Positions 1-10,643 of a stretch of DNA of 64,000 nucleotides are shown one piece after another. Origin of the DNA: Carposina sasakii (taxonomy: Eukaryota; Arthropoda; Insecta; Lepidoptera; Carposinidae); NCBI GenBank assembly GCA_014607495.2, contig CP053155.1, positions 1,302,001 to 1,366,000 on the forward strand, read 5' to 3'. The notes under the pieces are model-generated. The model was given only the letters and a program-made list of their open reading frames with translations. It was not told where the DNA came from and made no database searches. Within the stretch, counting starts at the first letter, position 1. Every line of letters starts with the position of its first letter. Both the position numbers and the translations under genes were made by a program.

Positions 1-231
1 AACTTTCTTATCAGTCGACTTACAGATACGAGTAAGGTTATATATTTTTTTCTCGTAGTCTTCTATTTGCTTCTTAAGTGCATAGTTCTCCGTCAGCAAA
101 GATTCGATTTCATTTTCCGCCGATTGCAGCTTTGTTTCAAGGCTAATATGTTTCGTTTTGAGTGATTCCAATTCTTCAATTACATTACCAATAAGCTCAA
201 TAGGTTTATCGTATCGTGTTTCGCTCTCATG
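1..231 (-). CDS. Partial coiled-coil ORF fragment, probably transposon-derived
   Basis: A 77-codon reading frame is open from a stop at 232-234 to the left window edge on the minus strand. The translation is a charged heptad-rich coiled coil with segments such as LETKLQSAENEIESLL and NYALKKQIEDYEKKI. No start codon is present, so this is a fragment or an internal exon. It resembles from memory the coiled-coil parts of ORF1-like proteins carried by lepidopteran transposons, but I cannot prove that. It is probably not part of RMC1, whose family has no such region. Confidence 0.4.
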
Positions 232-915
232 TTAGAGCAGTTAACATGACATCTGATGTCAAAAAGGAAAAAAAGAATAAAAAAAGAATGAACGACAATT
301 GAAAAAAATATTTTTTGACTCCAGAAACATTTGTTTAACTTATCTCGCGCCTTATCGTATCATAAAACGGGATAAATCTTAACGTAACGTATCGTTCCAT
401 TGGTCATGTTCGCGAAATCGATAATTATGGTGGTATAGATACGATACGAAATCCTTTATCGTATATCTACTTATCGTGGTCGTGCTAGCCCGGCAGGTAA
501 CACTCTTTGACATTCCTTTTGCACTTTGACGCGACGCGACCCCCTAAGTCCCTAAACATTTAATTATCTTGGCCCAGCCCCTTTCCTAAACAGACACACT
601 ATCAAAACTTGACCTTCTGATAAGTTTTTAAGTTCAACTCCAATAGTAATGCTCTATACCTACCAGCAGAAACCATAAACGACATCTACCCATTCACATT
701 TACATTATATGTTTTTATTTTTGTACTTTGTAGTGGCTTGGTGTTTTTAAACTGTAACATTAAAAAATTATTGATCTCAAATAAATAAATAAAATAAAGT
801 AAGGTGCAAGTGGGTTCGACTAACACTTTAGCAGCCAAAGTCATCCTCACGTGTCCGTGGTGCACCCTGCTGTTTAACGGACGTTCACCCCTGGTACGAG
901 TACAGTGTAACTCAC
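232..915. other. Non-coding sequence downstream of the last visible RMC1 exon
   Basis: No convincing exon is seen here. The segment between about 205 and 475 carries several TATCGTAT-like motifs in both orientations, suggesting a degraded transposon end. An AT-rich stretch with AAATAAATAAATAAA lies near 780-795. If RMC1 is intact, this belongs to its intron after the exon ending at 916. Confidence 0.4.
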
Positions 916-3900
916 CGATAAACCACGTTAACGGCATCGAACACGTCCCCCAGCACATCGAGGTAGGCCTCCGCGTCGGCCGCTAACTGTCTCAACACGG
1001 CTAACGTGGGGGCGCGGCCGTCAGTGCGACGTTGTAGCACCGATACCAGCCGCGGCAGGCTGGTTACGGGGACCTAGGGGATATGGGGATTGTTAGGGCG
1101 GTAGACGTGAAAAAAACCCGCCGAAAAATGGATAACCACGATGGTGTATGGCGCAGCATGAGCGCTTGTAGACGTGAACGGATAACGGACCGTAATTCGA
1201 CAGTCCGCTGTGTATACAAGCCGTCCAAAATACGGTCAGTTATACGTTCAAGCGGCCTTAGAGTCACATAGGATAACTACTATGCCTGAGTTAGGAACAT
1301 TTTTCGTATGCATCAACTTAGACTCGGAGCCAAGTTTTAACAATGTAAGTACTTCCCATAGTTTCGGAATGACGGACGGACAGACCGATATGACGAATCC
1401 ATAAAGGGTCTGTTTTATGCCATTTGGCCCCATAGTAGAAGTTGTTTCTTTTACCAAACCAGTCTCGTGTCAAAAGAAAATTACAAATTTTGTAAACTTT
1501 TTATATATTTAGGCACCACAGACAGCCGAGCCGCGCGTCCACCACGTAATGTATACATGTATGTATATATGTATAATGTACTCGCCTCGTGCGCCAGGCC
1601 GCGCGTCCACCACGTAATGTATACAGGGTGTCCCAAAACTCAACGTCAAGCCGAAACGGGGTGACAGGATTGATCATAACCATCACGAGAAAAATCTGAA
1701 AAAAAATCTATCCCATGCAGTTTGAAAATTATGGGCATTTTAAGAAAAACCTAGAAATTTGATCAAACTGTACCATTTTTCGGTTATTGTGGTTATTCTT
1801 TTTTATTTTTGTTCATTTGAACTTTGGAAACGTAATCCTAAATAACATTTCTAGAATCCCAATAAAAAATAATGACACAATTGCCTCAAGTTTCCGAGAA
1901 TTGAGACTATTTGTTAAACTACGAATTTAAAATTTTCAAGATTCGTCGACTTTGACAGGCCCTCCTATAAAAAAAATGTACTAGAGTGCCTTGGCAAGTG
2001 GCATTAAAAGTTGGCGCATTTAATCAGAATTCTAAAATGGTACAATACTTGTTAGTTCCATACAATAGAAAAGAGTAAAAAAATTAAAACCTCAAGTAAC
2101 CCGATTTTTGCTATCTCATTTTACTCAGTTAAAATGTTTTTAATTCACACAAGCTCTAGGTAGGTTCTTAATTTTAAGACAAAATGATGAGAGAGATGGA
2201 TAATGGGTATGTTCGCCATGAGTGAGCGAGACAGATAGTGACGCCACTTTTACCAAAGTGAAAAAAAGTTAGTAAAATTAGTAAAATAATTAGGTTTGTT
2301 GGAATAAAAGTCAGATGATAGAGAAATAACGTTTTTTATTACAATAAATGTTCAAATTGTTTACCATCAGCCTCAATACAAGCCCTACATCTTCTTAAAA
2401 AAGATCTACTTATTAGTCGGGCATATCTTCGAGAGTTGATCGCCTCAGCTGCTTGAGAAATGCGTTCACGCAGGTCGGCTACGTTCTCAATGGGCTTTGA
2501 GTAAACTTTTTCTTTGAGAACTCCCCAATAGAAAAAATCCAGGGGATTTAAATCTGGTGAACGGGCGGGCCACGAGATAGTGCCCGAACGTCCAATCCAC
2601 CTTCCCGGATATTCCTGGTCAAGGAAATCTCTTACTTGCACTGCGAAATGCGCTGGGCAGCCATCTTGTTGAAACCACATGTCGCGAAGATCTGCTAGTG
2701 GTACGTCCTCTAACAGGGTTGGTAAATCTTCTCTTAAAAAATGTAGGTAATTAGTTCCATTCAAGTTCTCAGGCAGTTCAATAGGCCCAATAATTTTACC
2801 GTTTAAAATTCCGGTCCACAGGTTTACTTTAAAACGATACTGGGATCTATCTTCTCGCATTAAATGTGGATTCTCCACATGCCACTCGTGATAATTGTGC
2901 AAGTTCATGTAACCATCTTTTTTAAATGTCGATTCATCTGACCAGAGAATTTTTTGGATGAATTGGGGATTCTCATTATGCCTCTGTAGCATTGTTCTAC
3001 AAAAAGAAATCCTTTCCTGATAATCTCGAGGTAGAAGACTTTGAACTCGTTGTACGTGAAACGGATGCATTTCGGCTCTTTGTAAAATACGATGAGCAGT
3101 GCTTTTCGGTATTCCCGTTCTTTCTTCAATTCCACGTACGGAAATACTTCGGTCACGTGCGACCTCTTGCAATACTTCTTCCTGGAAAGGAAACACAGGT
3201 CTACCTCCAGCCTGTATTTGATTCGGGAAATGGCCGCCCTCTGTGAGTGAACGGTGCACATTAACAAACACGCGGTGATCCGGGTAGCGCTCTAAATTTG
3301 GATATCTTTCACGATAAAGTCTAGCGGCAGCACTTGCGTTGCATCTGCATTCCCCATAAATGAGGTGCATGTTCGCATATTCTTGTGAAGTGTAGCGCGT
3401 AGGCATGGTAGATAAAAAGGATGCCAACACAAAAGTCCAGAGAGAAGCCAAAGTTGCCGGTATGTTATCAACAAGTCCAATTCACAAAGATTCAAGTCCA
3501 AAAAGAGAAGCCAAAGTTGTCAGTACTAAATCAACACAAGCGAATACGAACGTGCGCAGTAGACGAATGAGCGAAACGTACTAACTGGTTGGTGTCGGAC
3601 TGGTAGCGTAGCCATTTGCTTGGCTGAAACTAGTGCGAATGAAACAGATAGATGCCATAGCATCTATCTGTTTCATTCGCACTCGTTTAAACGACGCATC
3701 TCCGTCTCAATGCGTGGCGTCACTATCTGTCTCGCTCACTCATGGCAAACATACCCATTATCCATCTCTCTCATCATTTTGCCTTAAAATTAAGAACCTA
3801 CCTAGAGCTTGTGCGAATTAAAAACATTTTAACTGAGTAAAATCTGATAGCAAAAATCGGGTTACTTGAGGTTTTAATTTTTTTACTCTTTTCTATTGTA

Positions 3901-6900
3901 TGGAACTAACAAGTATTGTACCATTTTAGAATTCTGATTAAATGCGCCAACTTTTAATGCTACTTGCCAAGGCACTCTAGTACATTTTTTTTATAGGAGG
4001 GCCTGTCAAAGTCGACGAATCTTGAAAATTTTAAATTCGTAGTTTAACAAATAGTCTCAATTCTCGGGAACTTAAGGCAATTGTGTCATTATTTTTTATT
4101 GGGATTCTAGAAATGTTATTTAGGATTACGTTTCTAAAGTTCAAATGAACAAAAATAAAAAATAATAACCACAATAACCGAAAAATGGTACAGTTTGATC
4201 AAATTTCTAGGTTTTTCTTAAAATGCCCATAATTTTCAAACTGCATGGGATAGATTTTTTTTCAGATTTTTCTCGTGATGGTTATGATCAATCCTGTCAC
4301 CCCGTTTCGGCTTGACGTTGAGTTTTGGGACACCCTGTATATGTATGTATACAGGGTATAACAAAAAGGGTATGTTAAGCGAGAAGCTACGTAAATAGCC
4401 CAATGTAAAGAACCTATCCACAAAATTTGAGACTCGAAATCACATGTTTATTTTCCGGATAGTATGGAGAATTTTTAAATATCTCAGGAATTTTCATACA
4501 ATCTTGAAAAATAAACATGTGATTTCGAGCCTCAAATTTTGTGGATAGGTTCTCGACAGTGGGCTATTTACGTAGCTTTTCGCTTAACATACTCTTTTTG
4601 TTACACCCTGTATATGTATAATGTACTCGCCTCGTGCGCCAGGCCGCGCGTGCGCAGCGCGAGGCTCCACAGGCAGCCGAGCCGCGCGTCCACCACGTAA
4701 TGTGGCTGGAATACCACCCAGGTCGCCGCGTCTGATGGCTGTTTAGGAATATCACGGATGGGGGGGGACATTATGGAATAGCATAAATAATATCTCTGAC
4801 CGAATTTCGGTCGTGCTGGCCAATATGCCGCCTAACACAGGAGATACTGTACAAGTGTGCTGCCAAACACAGATACACTCTCTATTCCTTTACTTTTACA
4901 CGACCGGGGAGAAATTAAATTCGATTTATACAGGTTGTAGCTGAAACAATATGCGAAATGAAAACCTCACTACAGAGAACCTATTCACAAAATATGAGAC
5001 TCGAAATGTAACAGTTGGTCTATCTATTGTATTATTATATTATAAAATTATTAATAAAGAAATGGAAAAAATTCTTCATCCGAGTGGGACTCGAACCCAC
5101 GACCTCTCCATTCCGTGCGATTGCTCTTACCACTGAGCTACCGGGTCAATTACTCGGATGACGAATTTCACCATCTCTTTTTAAATTACATTATTGGCAA
5201 CGTTCTTTTTTCATCCCGATAGCTATACACTAGCCAAATCTCGGTAAACAAAGCTGAATCCCTCAGCACAATGTTTAATGATGAAAATCAACCATATCCT
5301 AACGCATTATACTTCTTCCCAGGTATGCTTCCATGCAGAAAAATGATCGTGATGATGAGGAGATTCCGTAGTTTTCGGGAACGTTGACGACCAAAAATCA
5401 CCCTGTAATCTTAATATATATAAATCTCGTGTCACAATGTTTGTCCTCAATGGACTCCTAAACCACTTAACCGATTATAATAAAATTCGCACACCATGTG
5501 CAGTTCGATCCAACTTGAGAGATAGGATAGTTTAAATCTCAAATTATAGTCGCATTTTTAATTTATTGCTAATTATTTGTCTGTTATACCTTTCGACTTG
5601 GTTGAGTAAGTAATCAATAGATGGCGCTGCTTTGGTAAACCGACAAACGTGTCATATAAGCTACAATTCAATTTCCACGCGGACGAAGTCGCGGGCGTCC
5701 ACTAGTATATTATAAAAGGATACACATAGGACAAGGCTCTCCATCGACGACGGCGGGTCGGATGGTCGCCGCCTCTACAACCGGTAGCAGGCTCTCGCCG
5801 TCCGCCGCGCTCTCTTCTATGTCGAATATCTGCGATGTTTGGCTGGACTGGGAAATTTTTAAATAATTGCAGAAAAATTGAGAGGATAACACATTTTTTT
5901 TTGCAGTTTCAAATATGCAGGTCTGACCGTCACACATAAACATAGTAAATACATTCGCTGCCGGTAGATTTTCTAAGCGACATCCGTTCAACACCTAGTG
6001 CCAGGACGCAAATACGCGTCGGCGGCACCTCTACAAAACTAAGAAGATACAAATACGTAGTCGCCGGCTAGGAATGCGTTAAAATAACATACTTATGACT
6101 GTTCCTCTAGGACAGGGAGAATTTTTTTAAAGTACATATGATGGTCGGAAGCGACCACATTGAGTCAGAGAAACACATGTTGCTACAGCAAGAAATTCAG
6201 AGATTCACACAAATTACACAACAGGAAAGGATAGGGCAGTTATAACAATAAATGATAATCTCATAATAACCTCACCTGATGATGTACCACAACTAGATCA
6301 TCGACGACGTTGAGAGCGAAACGCCCCGAGCGGCCCGTGCGGAGCGAGCGGGCCGCGTCCCGCGCGCCGCTCACGCTAAGCAGGCACACCTACATACACG
6401 ATACATGCAGGGATTTGTGACAGCCAGGCTAATATTTATATGGTGACTTCAGACCATGATTATAATATTATATTATAACCGAGAACCACTGAAAAATTTC
6501 GCAGGAAAATTCTAGAAAAAGTTGTGTTCAAATAATTGATCAACCCTAATGCAGAGTCACAAGTGATCCAAAAAACAGCAATGTATCACACAATAACCAA
6601 TAAGCTCATTTAACTAGTCACAGGATCGCTCGATACAATGGGCGCGGAAAGCTAACATTTCGGTTAATCAAATAAACAATGCATTTACTGCAAGTAATAA
6701 CACTGTTGTGTAACTCAATACAATGAAACTTGTACAGTATTCAGCATTTGCCTGGCTGTCACTTACACCCTGTATAATGTTTCCGACCGTATTTCGTTCA
6801 AAGCGGTCAATCTCTACAGAGATTAGCAGGATATATCATAGTGCACGAGTGTGTGCAAACACAGATGCACTCTCTATTCCATCACCCTCATTATCCGATG

Positions 6901-9900
6901 GGATGGAAAGCCGACACGACCGGAGAGGATCAATGGTTTTACGTGCTTTCCAAGGCACGAGCTAAGTGACAATTTTACAACATTAAAATCCGTACCTGAA
7001 ATAAATTCATTGGTACAGGCCCATGGCTGGGATCGAACTTACACCCACCGCTTGAAAGGCGCACCAATTACTGGTGTATAAATTAATAATCTATGTAATA
7101 AGGGATTTTCTGACAACTATTAATACATATTTACATACAAATAATCACGCCTTTATCCCTTACGGGGTAGGCAGAGCACCAAGGGCCGATGGAACCACAT
7201 GGTGCCACTTCTGACCAATTTTGAGGGTATAGTTGAGATGTACAAGTTCGGTTAGTAGTGACAGGTGGTCGCCTACAAAACACCAAGACCCTCTTGTCCC
7301 TCTACTGACTTGTACATACGAGTACGAGTACAGTATGCCCGGGAAGAGAAGCAGCTGTCGTATTTTTTTCAGTCCCAGAGCAGCATAGAAGAAACTATTA
7401 AAAGTAATAAAATTTAGTACAAGTAAGTTGTAATCTTATGTATCGAGTGGAGCTCTACCGATCGCGCTCCAATGAAACGAAATTTAGTACGATTCCTAGT
7501 ACTGATTTCAATGAGTGCGAAAGAGACATACCGACATAGGCCGGCGCGTGAAACAGAAGATTTCGTATGAAAAATTAGCCTTATCTGGAGCGCCGCTCAT
7601 TTTATTTCGTGTATGCGGCCACTACAGGTCGCTTAGTCCGAGTCAGAACGCGATATGGTTGTCTTTAATGTGTTTCATTAGGTCATCTGAATTTTTATAA
7701 GTGAACGGTTGAACTTGCACCATCCCATTCGTTAAGGGAGTGAACACCCATCTAAAAATGTCAGCAGCCGCCTCTGGGTGTGGGGGATTAGGGTAGGTGA
7801 TGACGATGAGCTCACGCCATCTACTCGTATTTTTGACTGTTATTTTAACTTGTCAGAAAATCCCTCATTCATTAGGTACAATTAGGTATCTTTAAAACTT
7901 ATCATGGGAATCTCATACAGCAACCACCGCAAAAACATAATTACCAACAGGGTTATGAATGAACCCTTGGAACAAAGTACCAGTTGACGTGGTTTGGGCA
8001 CCAAGTGTTAATAAATTCACTACCCTTACACAATAAGGGCTACCGGTACATATCTGTCGAAAAATGCGTCACGTAATATAACAGACAAATTTAAATGACA
8101 AATCATATGATGCATTAGTGCGTTACCTTACCCTGTACCTGGAGATACGGTCGACGCATCTTCCGTCAAATATGTACCGACCCTCGGATGCAGATAATTG
8201 TCAAAACTATGTACCTCAGTGGGCCCTGAAGAGACGTGCCTGATGAGTGCACACCACGTGACGTCACGCACTCGCAACACAAACACGTCTCGCTCCGACA
8301 CCGGACGTGACGACTCCACTGGTAACGTTAACAACATACACACATGATTGTGTCCTCAAAATGGTAGCCAGAACTGCAGGATCATGAAGGAGATCGTACA
8401 GCCACGTTTAGCATGCTATTAAATATCATGTTACAATAGCAATGAGAAAAGAAATAAATCTAAATTATATTTCGTTTCAGCACTGAAGTTCACTGACATA
8501 CATCCTAGTGTTTTAATTTCATTGAAATTACCAATGTTTAAAAGCTAGATTATTTAGATTTATAAGCAGAAAGAGATCTATAATGTGCTAATTGTTGATT
8601 AACTTAAACCTATAATTAATCAATGAACAGACTATAACTTTAATTCTAGGGATTTAAGCAATATTCAATTTAAACAACTGTAGATTTGGCATACAATTAA
8701 GAAAATAAAATTCATTGAATTAACTACTTACTTCAATTTAGATAACTATTTTTTAATACCCTAAACCATGGCCCACTGCTGGGCAAAGGCCTCCTTGATT
8801 TGAGCTCACACTTGTCTTGTTCCCACTAGTGGCCCACTCTGACACTTATACAGGTCATTCATCTTCTCATGAGAAGGGATAAATGAAAATCTATACATAA
8901 ATACATATAATAAAAATATAACAGGTCGCTGGCTGTACATGAAAAATATACGAGAAAAAATATTATAGGAGACCTTTATCAACACAATAATACCCAAAAG
9001 GATGATTTTTGGAATTTTTGTGTTTGTGCACACTTATCTCAGAAACAGCTGAACCAATTTCGATGCAGTTTCCAGGAATATATTGTGACAGGTTACTTAA
9101 CATATAGGCTACTTTTTTCCCCGGGAAAATGTTTTTATCCTGGATAATTTCGACATTTTATTTTTTCTGTAGTCTACGCAGACAGAGTCGACGGTGTCCA
9201 CTAGTACTTACATAAAAATGAACTTACACTCTAATTTCTGTAATCTCGTGATAGTTGAGCTGCACAACGAAAATGGCTGCAGTAAGGCTCCGTTGTTGCC
9301 CGCCAGCAACACTGTCTTACTCTGAGGGCACCAAGAGAACCAGGCTCCACTGGAATGTAACAATATATTTATTTAACTTTGTTCAGAAAAGTTACAAGTA
9401 AGATGTCTTGTTCATATTTAAAAGACAGATAACATGGGGCAATAATTGCAGTATTTTGTACATGGTGTGTGTAGTGAGTGATAAAATAAAGGCAATCAAT
9501 GCATACATTTAATATGAATTGACGGCCGATTGGTGTAGTTGCCCTGCCTGCGACGCCATAGGTCCTGAGTTTGAATCCCGGTAGGTGCAAACATTGATGT
9601 GATGAATATCGATGTTTGTTTCCGAGTCATGGATGTTTATATACTTATCTATGTATTTATATACCGTTGCCTAGTACCCACGACACAAGACCTTAGGGAT
9701 CTTAGTGTGGAATTAGGTCAATGTGTTGTGAAGTGTGTGTGTGTGTGTGTGAATCTGACAGTCACTGAATCTGATAGTCATGATGTCTCACATGCAAATT
9801 CTTGCTCTAATGTCACCGAAAATTTAACATTTAATTTAGAAAAAATGATAACAAGCTAAATGAAAAAATATCAAGTATAATAACATTTCTGGTAATTAAA

Positions 9901-10643
9901 CACATGCAGTGTTACTAGGCTGCTTGTTGGCACTACTTGGTGCAAGGATAATACTTAAACCTAACAATGAATAAATATTCACCTAAAAGCAGTACTTTTC
10001 AAGGTCTTCAGTTGTTTTTTTTCAGGCAGGACTTGCAGCAACTCTAAACCGTGATCTGTTATGAATGTTATTTCATTGACCTTTGGCCAAACAAAGCCTA
10101 ATATTTTAGCATTTTTCCACTTGCATGTGTGTGAATATTCCACATTAGTTGGTGCTAGGTCTTTGAAGTTTACAAATTCAACTAGAGCATTCTGGTTGTC
10201 CCTGTTCCTTTGTATGGCTAGGATCTGATGGTCAGGGGAGAACTTAATGGATATTATGGGACCTTTGTCTTCCATCCTGAACGAGGTCGATTTGGTTTCG
10301 TCCATTCCAGTAACGGTAACGCCTGTGACTCCCCCCGATCGGACTGTAAACACCTGTAAATGACATTTTATATCCAGTAAACAATGACATTTTAAATCCA
10401 GTAAAATGTACTTATATTAGTTCATGTAAGCGGGATCAGCATTATACAGATTATAAAAATCACATTTTATTGTTATTAATGCACGTTTTAGAGTAAATAC
10501 TTTGCAAAAGTCTGTGTATTTACCTGTCCATTTGTATCGTCGAAAAACACATTGGTAACAGGGCTGTCCGCTTCAAATCTCTTCGGAGATTCAGATAATG
10601 CTAAGTAATATTCGTCGCTATCTTCTAGACAAAATTTTGCCAT
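916..10643 (-). CDS. RMC1: RMC1 (bulli), Mon1-Ccz1 Rab7-GEF subunit; 5' eight exons, 3' end outside window
   Basis: Exons (minus strand): 10643-10524, 10353-9983, 9349-9228, 8318-8215, 6389-6276, 5847-5724, 4731-about 4631, 1073-916. The first six junctions are in phase with GT/AG sites. The protein starts MAKFCLEDSDEYYLALSESP; hallmark RMC1 stretches are VNVFFDD-like NVFFDDTNGQ, VFTVRSGGVTG, KILGFVWP, ITFITDHGLELLQVLPEK, GRFALNVVDDLVVVHHQ and WVVFQPHYVVDARLGCLW. In the family, RMC1 joins Mon1-Ccz1 on endosomes and promotes Rab7 activation and lysosomal cholesterol export. The N-terminal half is a beta-propeller-like region. The exon-7 donor is unclear: GAG followed by GCGAGT (a GC-AG intron) keeps phase, or GTACAT four bases on. 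A family segment expected between exons 7 and 8 (roughly 20 residues) was not found, and exons after 916 are missing. Introns are full of transposons. About 404 codons are visible against about 657 in human. Confidence 0.9.
1515..1621 (-). pseudogene. Two partial duplicates of RMC1 exon 7
   Basis: Read on the minus strand, 1515-1553 repeats the HYVVDARLGCLW coding part of RMC1 exon 7 (the intact exon is at 4631-4731). The segment 1570-1620 repeats the exon end and its downstream intron, but lacks 38 bp lying between two short direct repeats (GCCGCGCG) in the intact exon. The copies sit immediately beside the left end of the DD41D transposon, whereas the intact exon lies to its right. They carry no acceptor of their own and are probably non-functional. 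Confidence 0.7.
1624..2246 (+). repeat. Left terminal inverted repeat of the DD41D element
   Basis: About 623 bp, matching 3715-4337 in reverse complement almost without gaps. The inner end is at GACGCCA (2240-2246). A few single-base differences are visible between the arms (for example around 1895-1915), so they are not freshly identical. Confidence 0.9.
2339..3406 (-). CDS. DD41D transposase (IS630/Tc1/mariner superfamily)
   Basis: The 355-aa protein starts at the ATG giving MPTRYTSQEYANMHLIYGEC; the frame is open 45 nt further upstream but has no ATG there. Residues about 1-120 form the helix-turn-helix DNA-binding part, with GIPKSTAHRILQRAEMHPFH typical of the group. The DDE/D catalytic core follows: D157 in LWSDEST, D248 in WFQQDGCPAHF and D290 in SPDLNPLDFFYWG, with 41 residues between the last two. 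Having aspartate instead of glutamate as third residue, at this spacing, points to the DD41D (rosa/Visitor) family. The frame is intact, so the copy could be functional. TAA stop at 2339-2341. Confidence 0.9.
   Translation of the reverse strand: MPTRYTSQEYANMHLIYGECRCNASAAARLYRERYPNLERYPDHRVFVNVHRSLTEGGHFPNQIQAGGRPVFPFQEEVLQEVARDRSISVRGIEERTGIPKSTAHRILQRAEMHPFHVQRVQSLLPRDYQERISFCRTMLQRHNENPQFIQKILWSDESTFKKDGYMNLHNYHEWHVENPHLMREDRSQYRFKVNLWTGILNGKIIGPIELPENLNGTNYLHFLREDLPTLLEDVPLADLRDMWFQQDGCPAHFAVQVRDFLDQEYPGRWIGRSGTISWPARSPDLNPLDFFYWGVLKEKVYSKPIENVADLRERISQAAEAINSRRYARLISRSFLRRCRACIEADGKQFEHLL
3632..3683. repeat. 24-bp perfect palindrome inside the DD41D element
   Basis: Arms 3632-3655 and 3660-3683 are perfect reverse complements (AGTGCGAATGAAACAGATAG...) with a 4-bp loop (CATA). 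The palindrome lies between the transposase start and the inner end of the right TIR, so it falls in the transposase 5' region. A short imperfect direct repeat (AGAGAAGCCAAAGTTG) lies nearby at about 3439 and 3505. Confidence 0.85.
3715..4337 (-). repeat. Right terminal inverted repeat of the DD41D element
   Basis: Reverse-complement partner of 1624-2246, about 623 bp. It ends GGGACACCCTG and is followed by the TA target duplication. Confidence 0.9.
4352..4610. mobile_element. TA-flanked palindromic MITE (family B)
   Basis: The 259-bp element starts CAGGGTATAACAAAAAGGG and ends with the inverse ...CTTTTTGTTACACCCTG, flanked by TA on both sides. The two arms (each over 100 bp) are near-complementary, so the element is almost a full palindrome with no coding capacity. 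It lies 14 bp from the right end of the DD41D element and about 20 bp from the end of RMC1 exon 7. A half copy occurs at 50900. Confidence 0.85.
4768..4915 (-). repeat. Degraded SINE (family 2) fragment
   Basis: Matches, with many changes, the body of the SINEs at 6777-7077 and 39757-40036, for example the segment around AACACAGATACACTCTCTATTCC. Confidence 0.55.
5041..5320 (-). repeat. tRNA-headed repeat (SINE family 1), minus orientation
   Basis: The tRNA-like part (about 5080-5148 on the minus strand) has an A-box-like TAGCTCAGTGG and a B box GGGTTCGAGTCC. The flanks ATTACATTATTGGCAACGTT and CATCCCGATAGCTA recur with the tRNA part at 39.3, 41.7 and 54.9 kb. Because the flanks repeat too, this is a retroposon, not a tRNA gene. 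Confidence 0.75.
5325..5405 (+). repeat. 3' half of a family-A MITE
   Basis: Contains the conserved block GATGATGAGGAGATTCCGTA and ends ...AAAATCACCCTG before TA, as do the longer copies at 40824, 42508 and 60646. The left end is missing. Confidence 0.75.
5425..5705 (+). mobile_element. Non-autonomous Helitron
   Basis: Starts TCTCGTGTCACAATG after an A, ends with a hairpin (CGCGGACGAAGTCGCG) followed by GGCGTCCACTAG and then T. TC at the 5' end, a 3' hairpin, CTAG and an A|T insertion site are Helitron hallmarks. The 3' end is 17 bp from the exon-6 splice donor of RMC1. Its 5' end differs from the other Helitrons here. Confidence 0.75.
6777..7077 (-). repeat. tRNA-derived SINE (family 2)
   Basis: On the minus strand the head ends in a B-box-like GTTCGATCCCAG, followed by a long conserved body that recurs at 36.7, 39.8 and 46.6 kb (GCTTTCCAAGGCACGAGC region). 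It lies in RMC1 intron 4. Confidence 0.8.
7138..7250 (-). repeat. Dispersed repeat, probable LINE 3' tail
   Basis: The segment CGCCTTTATCCCTTACGGGG through GAGATGTACAA is repeated in inverse orientation at 42171-42282. Such CCTACCCC/GGGGTAGGCAGAG sequences commonly end lepidopteran non-LTR retrotransposons. Lies in RMC1 intron 4. Confidence 0.55.
8890..9204 (+). mobile_element. Non-autonomous Helitron (TCTATACATA family)
   Basis: Homologous to the copies at 38605, 42285 and 58081: starts TCTATACATA after A, includes CTCAGAAACAGCTGAACC, and ends GTCCACTAG before T. It is in RMC1 intron 3, its 3' end only 22 bp from the exon-3 donor. Confidence 0.8.
9526..9751 (+). repeat. tRNA-derived SINE (family 3) with (TG)n tail
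   Basis: The head TTGGTGTAGTTGCCCTGCC ends in a B-box-like GTTTGAATCCCGG. The body includes ACCTTAGGGATCTTAGTGTG and ends in a (GT)n tract at 9733-9751. A 5'-truncated copy is at 57040-57184. Lies in RMC1 intron 2. Confidence 0.75.

Larger units (their letters stand above)
1624..4337 (-). mobile_element. IS630/Tc1/mariner-type DD41D DNA transposon with very long TIRs
   Basis: The element is bounded by TA dinucleotides (1622-1623 and 4338-4339), as expected for this superfamily. It begins CAGGGTGTCCCAAAACTC and ends with the reverse complement. The terminal inverted repeats are about 623 bp each, so they make up nearly half of the 2,714-bp element. A single transposase gene lies between them on the minus strand with no stop codon or frameshift. 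The catalytic spacing DD41D is that of the rosa/Visitor group. It sits in RMC1 intron 7. Confidence 0.9.

Noticed and set aside
2905..3267. 120-codon minus-strand frame
   Set aside because: Alternative frame within the DD41D transposase gene.
5080..5148. Possible tRNA gene on the minus strand (also at 39293, 41700 and 54975)
   Set aside because: The surrounding non-tRNA sequence is repeated with it at each site, and the anticodon arms vary or are malformed. They are repeat copies.
5710..5994. 94-codon minus-strand frame as a separate gene
   Set aside because: Only its 3' part (5847-5724) is coding, as RMC1 exon 6; the upstream residues are intron.
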